A stretch of DNA of 9,247 nucleotides, taken from contig JAIRNQ010000238.1 of the NCBI GenBank assembly GCA_031257955.1, positions 1 through 9,247 on the forward strand. The letters are read 5' to 3'. This DNA is from Deltaproteobacteria bacterium (lineage in GTDB: Bacteria > Desulfobacterota > Desulfarculia > Adiutricales > Adiutricaceae). The position numbers were made by a program, and so were the translations under genes. Each line of letters starts with the position of its first letter. Within the stretch, counting starts at the first letter, position 1. A model generated the notes under the pieces. That model saw only the letters and a program-made list of their open reading frames with translations, did not search any database and had not been told where the DNA came from. Shown here piece by piece: positions 6,112 through 9,247 of the stretch.

Positions 6112-6926
6112 TGCTTCGACCTCCAGTAATCGCTGAAATAATCGCCTATCACGTTCAAACAGGCCACCGGGATAATGAGGGTAAGGCTTGGCCAAAACAT
6201 CATCCAGGCGTGGGTTTGTATCAGTTCGCAGCCGTCGCTGATCATCAGGCCCAATTCGGCGGAGGGGGGCTGGACGCCGAGGCCCAAAAACGAAAACCCG
6301 GCCAGGGAAAGGGCGGTACTGCCGATGAGCAAGGTGAACTGGGTAACCATCTGGGTAACCAATCCGGGAAATATGTGCCAAACGATTATTCCAACTGGGC
6401 CGGTACCGGAGAGCTTGGCCGCCCGCACGTATCCATAGGAAGTGATTCTGAGGGCCAAGCCCCTGGCCACCCGGGCATACCATACCCATTGGGCCAAGAG
6501 TATGGCCAGGATGATGTTTTCGGTACCCGGCCCCAGAAAACCGACAATCAAAATGACAAAAATCATCGAGGGTATGGACAGGCTGGCATCGCTGACGATT
6601 CGGACGATCTGGTCGGCCAATCCGCCCAGGTAGGCGGCGGTGACCCCTATGGCCGAGCCGACGGCGATGGTCAGTAGCGCTATCAATAACGCCACCCCGA
6701 AGGTAAGCCGGATGGCGTATAGGCAACGTGAAAGCAGGCAGCGGCCCAACTGGTCGGTGCCGAAAGGATAATCCCAACTCATTGGGGCCAGAGTATTTTT
6801 TATGTCTATGGTTACCGGATCGTGGGGGGCTATGACACCCGCCAAAAGGGAAGCGAGGGCCATGGCGAGCAAAACGCCCAGGCAAATATGGATCCTCACA
6901 GGCAAGGCTCTAAGTTTTGGTATCAT
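6108..6926 (-). CDS. nikC: Nickel-type ABC transporter permease NikC
   Basis: Inner-membrane permease, half of the NikB/NikC channel, 272 residues, normal for the family. It has an N-terminal membrane segment (about 14-33), then the family's conserved APHDP (33-37) and YPFGTDQLGRCLLSR (53-67). Several membrane helices follow (about 76-100, 120-145, 195-215, 245-262). The coupling-loop (EAA-type) region is YGYVRAAKLSGTGPVGIIVWHIFPG (about 164-188), followed by LSLAGFSFLGLGVQPPSAELG. Its last codons overlap the nikD start by 4 nt (ATGA). The start at 6926 has AGGA about 10 nt upstream. Its first 50 or so bases are the final, divergent copy of the 86-bp array, so the original start context was multiplied. 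The first ATG of the array (7184), which overlaps the nikB stop, leads to a stop after 29 codons and is not the nikC start now. Confidence 0.9.
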   Translation of the reverse strand: MIPKLRALPVRIHICLGVLLAMALASLLAGVIAPHDPVTIDIKNTLAPMSWDYPFGTDQLGRCLLSRCLYAIRLTFGVALLIALLTIAVGSAIGVTAAYLGGLADQIVRIVSDASLSIPSMIFVILIVGFLGPGTENIILAILLAQWVWYARVARGLALRITSYGYVRAAKLSGTGPVGIIVWHIFPGLVTQMVTQFTLLIGSTALSLAGFSFLGLGVQPPSAELGLMISDGCELIQTHAWMMFWPSLTLIIPVACLNVIGDYFSDYWRSKQ

Positions 6927-7184
6927 CAGTGAAATGTCCTAACCTGACCGGCCGATCCCGCGCCCAGGCGAACAGGGATCCTCACTGGCAAGGCACTGAG
7001 TTTTTGTATCATCCGTGAAATATCCTAACCTGACCGGCCGATCCCGCGCCCAGGCTAACAGGGATCCTAACTGGCAAGGCACTGAGTTTTGTTGTCATCC
7101 GTGAAATGTCCTAACCTGACCGGTCGATCCCGCGCCCAGGCGAACAGGGATCCTAACTGGCAAGGCACTGAGTTTTGGTATCAT
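6927..7184 (-). repeat. Three tandem 86-bp units duplicating the nikB/nikC junction, each a coupled micro-ORF
   Basis: Units start at ATGs 7184, 7098 and 7012, exactly 86 bp apart, and the next ATG at that spacing is the nikC start (6926). Each unit consists of a copy of the first 50 or so bases of nikC (MIPKLSALPVRIPVRLG) followed by a copy of the last 30 or so bases of nikB (GATC..CGGTCAGGTTAGGA). The unit is thus a duplication of the gene junction. The frames are 29, 29 and 28 codons long. The stop of the first two overlaps the next ATG as ATGA, just as the nikB stop overlaps the ATG at 7184. The third stop touches nikC as TGATG. GTTAGGA before each ATG serves as ribosome binding site. There are no internal stops, and the copies differ by only a few substitutions. 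Confidence 0.92.
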
Positions 7185-8122
7185 CCGGCGGAATTTCCTA
7201 ACCTGATCCGCGGATCGAGCGTGGCGGCAAATATGTCCGAAAGGAGATTGGCTATGATGAAAACCAACACTATGCAAACGGTGTATCCCTGGATAACGGG
7301 ATAATTCCTGCTCAAAATGGCGGTGGTTATGATAGAGCCCAAACCGGGCCAAGCGAAGACGTTTTCTACTATTACGGTTCCGGCGATTAAGTGACCAAAA
7401 CACACGCCGGCCGTGCCGGCTATGGGTAAAAGGGAATTGCCGAGAATGTGTTTTTTGAAGATGGCGGAGGTTTTGAGGCCCCGAGCCTTGGCGTAAAAGA
7501 CGAAGGGTTTTTCGGCGTTATCGAGCATTTCGTTTCTAAGCATCCTGGCGTATACGCAAACATTGCCGAAAGCCAAGGAAATTGACGGAAGGACGACGTG
7601 GGCCAGGGAGAGCTTGCCCGAAACCGGTAACAACTTAAGCCATAGGGCGAAAATTTGTATGAAGACAAAACCCAAGACGAAAACTGGGACGGCGTTTCCG
7701 ATTATGGCCACGGCCCGGCTTACGTTATCCACCAAACCGTCAGGGTTTTTGGCTGAGTAAAAGCCAAGCAGGTAACTAAAAATGACCAGCCAAACAAGCG
7801 TAGCCCCGGTCAATCGCAAGGTTGAGAGAAAGCCCGCATAAATTATGTCCGATACTTTTAAGTTGCTGTAATAGGACATGCCGAAATCGAATCTTACGGC
7901 TTTGGATATCCAATCGAAATATTGCTCGGTCACGGGTTTGTCCAAACCAAGCTTAGCCTTGACCATGGCCACGTTTTCTGGCGTATAAGCTTGCTGGTGG
8001 CCTTTAAGGTAAGAGGCCACCACGTCGGACGGAAAGACCCGGACCAAACTGAAGGCGAGAATGGACACCAACAGTACTACGGGAATGATCAGTAAAGCTT
8101 GCTTGACCAAAAATCCTTTCAC
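7181..8122 (-). CDS. nikB: Nickel-type ABC transporter permease NikB
   Basis: Inner-membrane permease that pairs with NikC to form the transport channel, 313 residues, a normal length. N-terminal membrane helix (about 8-28) followed by the family's conserved layout: LGLDKPVTEQYFDWI (58-72), DFGMSYY (79-85), further membrane spans (about 105-123, 138-165, 175-192), YARMLRNEMLD (191-201), the EAA-type coupling loop YAKARGLKTSAIFKKHILGNSLLP (210-233), GTVIVENVFAWPGLG (248-262), NYPVIQG (273-279) and the terminal TLDPRIR. The wording ENVFAWPG and RNYPVIQ closely follows NikB. Start is GTG at 8122, with AAAGGA about 9 nt upstream. No nearer ATG gives a full first helix. It is separated from nikA by 470 bp of repeats. 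Its stop overlaps the first micro-ORF of the 86-bp array by ATGA, and its last 30 or so bases seeded that array. Confidence 0.92.
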   Translation of the reverse strand: MKGFLVKQALLIIPVVLLVSILAFSLVRVFPSDVVASYLKGHQQAYTPENVAMVKAKLGLDKPVTEQYFDWISKAVRFDFGMSYYSNLKVSDIIYAGFLSTLRLTGATLVWLVIFSYLLGFYSAKNPDGLVDNVSRAVAIIGNAVPVFVLGFVFIQIFALWLKLLPVSGKLSLAHVVLPSISLAFGNVCVYARMLRNEMLDNAEKPFVFYAKARGLKTSAIFKKHILGNSLLPIAGTAGVCFGHLIAGTVIVENVFAWPGLGSIITTAILSRNYPVIQGYTVCIVLVFIIANLLSDIFAATLDPRIRLGNSAG

Positions 8123-8182
8123 TTTACGTTTTCCTTTACAATCAGCCTTTGCCCAAAGCCGGGTCGCCGAGAACGGCTAATC

Positions 8183-8589
8183 AATCGCCACTCCGGCCAA
8201 TGAATGTCCACGATAGAAGCGAAATAATCACCTCTCCGGCCAATGAATGTCCACGATAGAAGCAAAATAATCGCCTCTCTAGCCAAAGGGGGTTAGCGGG
8301 AGAGCCTAAACAAACGTCACTCCTGCCAAACCGGGTCAGTGAAAACTCGATATAATCCCCTCTCTGGCCAAAGAGGGATAGCGGGGGGGCGCTATACAAT
8401 CGCCTCTCCGGCCAAAGAGGGTCAGCGGGGGAAACGAAACAATCGCCTCTCCCGCCAAATAGGGTCAGATAAACTTGATATAATTACCTCTCTGGCCAAA
8501 GAGAATCGACGGGAGACGCCTTGCATCGCCTCTCCGGCCAAAGAGGATCAACGGGAGCCGCTAAATAACCGCCTCTCCCGCCAATGGTG
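8183..8589. repeat. About ten imperfect tandem 43-bp repeats between nikA and nikB
   Basis: Units begin near 8183, 8226, 8269, 8312, 8354, 8398, 8441, 8482, 8524 and 8567, with spacing of 41-44 bp, mostly 43. The plus-strand core is CGCCTCTCCGGCCAAAGAGG, preceded by AAT and followed by a G-rich segment (GGTCAGCGGG) and a variable stretch of 10-13 bp. In most units CCTCT and AGAGG (or close variants) can pair around CCGGCCAA, so the transcript may form a row of small hairpins. Because the period is not a multiple of 3, no frame is conserved. The array fills most of the 470 bp between the nikA stop and the nikB start. The variable part is too short for CRISPR spacers. Confidence 0.85.
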
Positions 8590-8592
8590 TCG

Positions 8593-9247
8593 CTAGCGTT
8601 TAATGGTGGTATTGCCCAAGGGCATGTCGTAGGAACAATTGAACTCAACGTTTTCGATCCCTTTCCGACCCGCGGCTCGGTTCGTTTTATACGAGATGGG
8701 AATGAATCCGTAGCCTTCATGGATGGCCGTCAATATTTCCGTGTATAGCCTCTGCCGTTCGGCTTCGTCGACCGTATGGATAACGGCTGTAATTTGATCC
8801 CTGATGGTGGCGTAATTGGGAAGGCCGGCAACCCCATGGTAGTCATAGGTGCCGATGGCCGTGGCTAAGGCGTTTAGGGTTGAATGGGGGTCGTAGGGCT
8901 CTCCCCAGCTTAGGCTAAAAAACAGATCGAAGTCGCCGGTCACGCCCCTATTGACGAAGGCGGCAATTTCCTCTCCGGTCAGATTAATTTTGAATCCCGA
9001 TTCGGCTAGCTGGGCTTGGATGATCTGGGCGAAGGATCGGTGAATCACGTTGGTGGATTCATAATATAAGCCTATCTCCAACTCACGGCCATCTTTGGTC
9101 CGAACCGTTCCGCCCTCGGGAAGTGTCCAGCCGGCTTCATCCAACAACTCCGCCGCCCGGGCCTTGTCAAAGGGGTAAGCTTTTAAACCTACGTTGGAGT
9201 AGGGCACGCCTTCCCACATGAACCCGGCGGCCACCTGTTCCGTGCTT
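8593..9247 (-). CDS. nikA: Nickel-type periplasmic binding protein NikA, C-terminal part, runs off the right edge
   Basis: C-terminal 217 residues of a family-5 extracellular solute-binding protein that captures nickel (usually as a small chelate) in the periplasm and delivers it to NikB/NikC. It follows NikA closely: VPYSNVGLKAYPFDKARAAELLDEAGWTLP, then RTKDGRELEIGLYY, FAQIIQAQLAESGFKINLTGEE, the NikA-like WGEPYDPHSTLNAL, IHTVDEAERQRLYTEILTAIHEG and FIPISYKTN. The frame is open to the right edge (first readable residues STEQVAAGFMWEG). The signal peptide and the N-terminal lobe lie outside the window. It ends in TAG at 8593, immediately next to the last 43-bp repeat unit. NikA resemblance is the main reason to call the operon nickel-specific. 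A related metallophore or peptide binder cannot be excluded from this half alone. Confidence 0.85.
   Translation of the reverse strand, partial: STEQVAAGFMWEGVPYSNVGLKAYPFDKARAAELLDEAGWTLPEGGTVRTKDGRELEIGLYYESTNVIHRSFAQIIQAQLAESGFKINLTGEEIAAFVNRGVTGDFDLFFSLSWGEPYDPHSTLNALATAIGTYDYHGVAGLPNYATIRDQITAVIHTVDEAERQRLYTEILTAIHEGYGFIPISYKTNRAAGRKGIENVEFNCSYDMPLGNTTIKR

Noticed and set aside
6112..6885. Upstream extension of nikD over nikC
   Set aside because: Out-of-frame reading of the nikC gene. The nikD start at 6111 has GGAGG and the ATGA overlap.
8351..8484. TATAAT sequences in the 43-bp repeats (8351, 8479) as plus-strand promoters
   Set aside because: No -35 at the right distance and no plus-strand gene downstream.
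8183..8589. CRISPR array
   Set aside because: Period 41-44 bp with only 10-13 variable bases and an imperfect core. No cas genes.

Overview
All genes in this window lie on the minus strand and read from right to left. The window is GC-rich, Gram-negative-like DNA. The C-terminal wording of the CysD remnant (RAQDQED, then KLRKDGY) is the type I associate with Desulfobacterota/Deltaproteobacteria CysD, so my best guess is an uncultured member of that group. The mix of gene decay and tandem-repeat expansion would fit a host-associated or reducing genome. Both the taxonomic and lifestyle guesses are inference from memory of protein families.

Right part (about 3840-9247): a nickel-type ABC importer operon in the order nikA (3' part only), nikB, nikC, nikD, nikE. 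It encodes a periplasmic binding protein, two inner-membrane permeases and two ATPases of the nickel/dipeptide/oligopeptide family. All five reading frames look intact. Three of the four gene junctions carry their own tandem repeat: about ten 43-bp units between nikA and nikB, three 86-bp units between nikB and nikC, and four 69-bp units spanning the end of nikD and the gap before nikE. The 86-bp and 69-bp units are copies of the gene junction itself, so each brings a Shine-Dalgarno sequence, an ATG and a stop. They form chains of 21- to 29-codon micro-ORFs with their stops touching or nearly touching the next ATG. Only nikC/nikD keeps a plain 4-nt ATGA overlap.

Middle (3234-3839): about 600 bp without a credible gene. 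It holds a perfect 97-bp direct repeat, a second repeated 32-bp element, a CTCG-rich low-complexity tract and a GC hairpin.

Left part (1-3233): a sulfate uptake and activation operon in decay. A good sigma-70-like promoter (3204-3233) leads into a leader of about 235 nt that ends in a strong intrinsic terminator. The sulfate-binding-protein gene directly after it has lost its ATG (now ACG), about 55 codons of its N-terminal domain, and its frame. cysT follows with a single-base frameshift. cysW and cysA are absent, and only the last quarter of cysD remains. cysN is open to the left edge but has an altered G1 motif. The sulfate operon as seen here therefore cannot encode a working importer or a complete ATP sulfurylase, whereas the nickel importer appears to be maintained. 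If the breaks are real rather than assembly errors, this lineage has given up sulfate assimilation by this route while still needing nickel, for example for hydrogenase, urease or CO dehydrogenase (inference).
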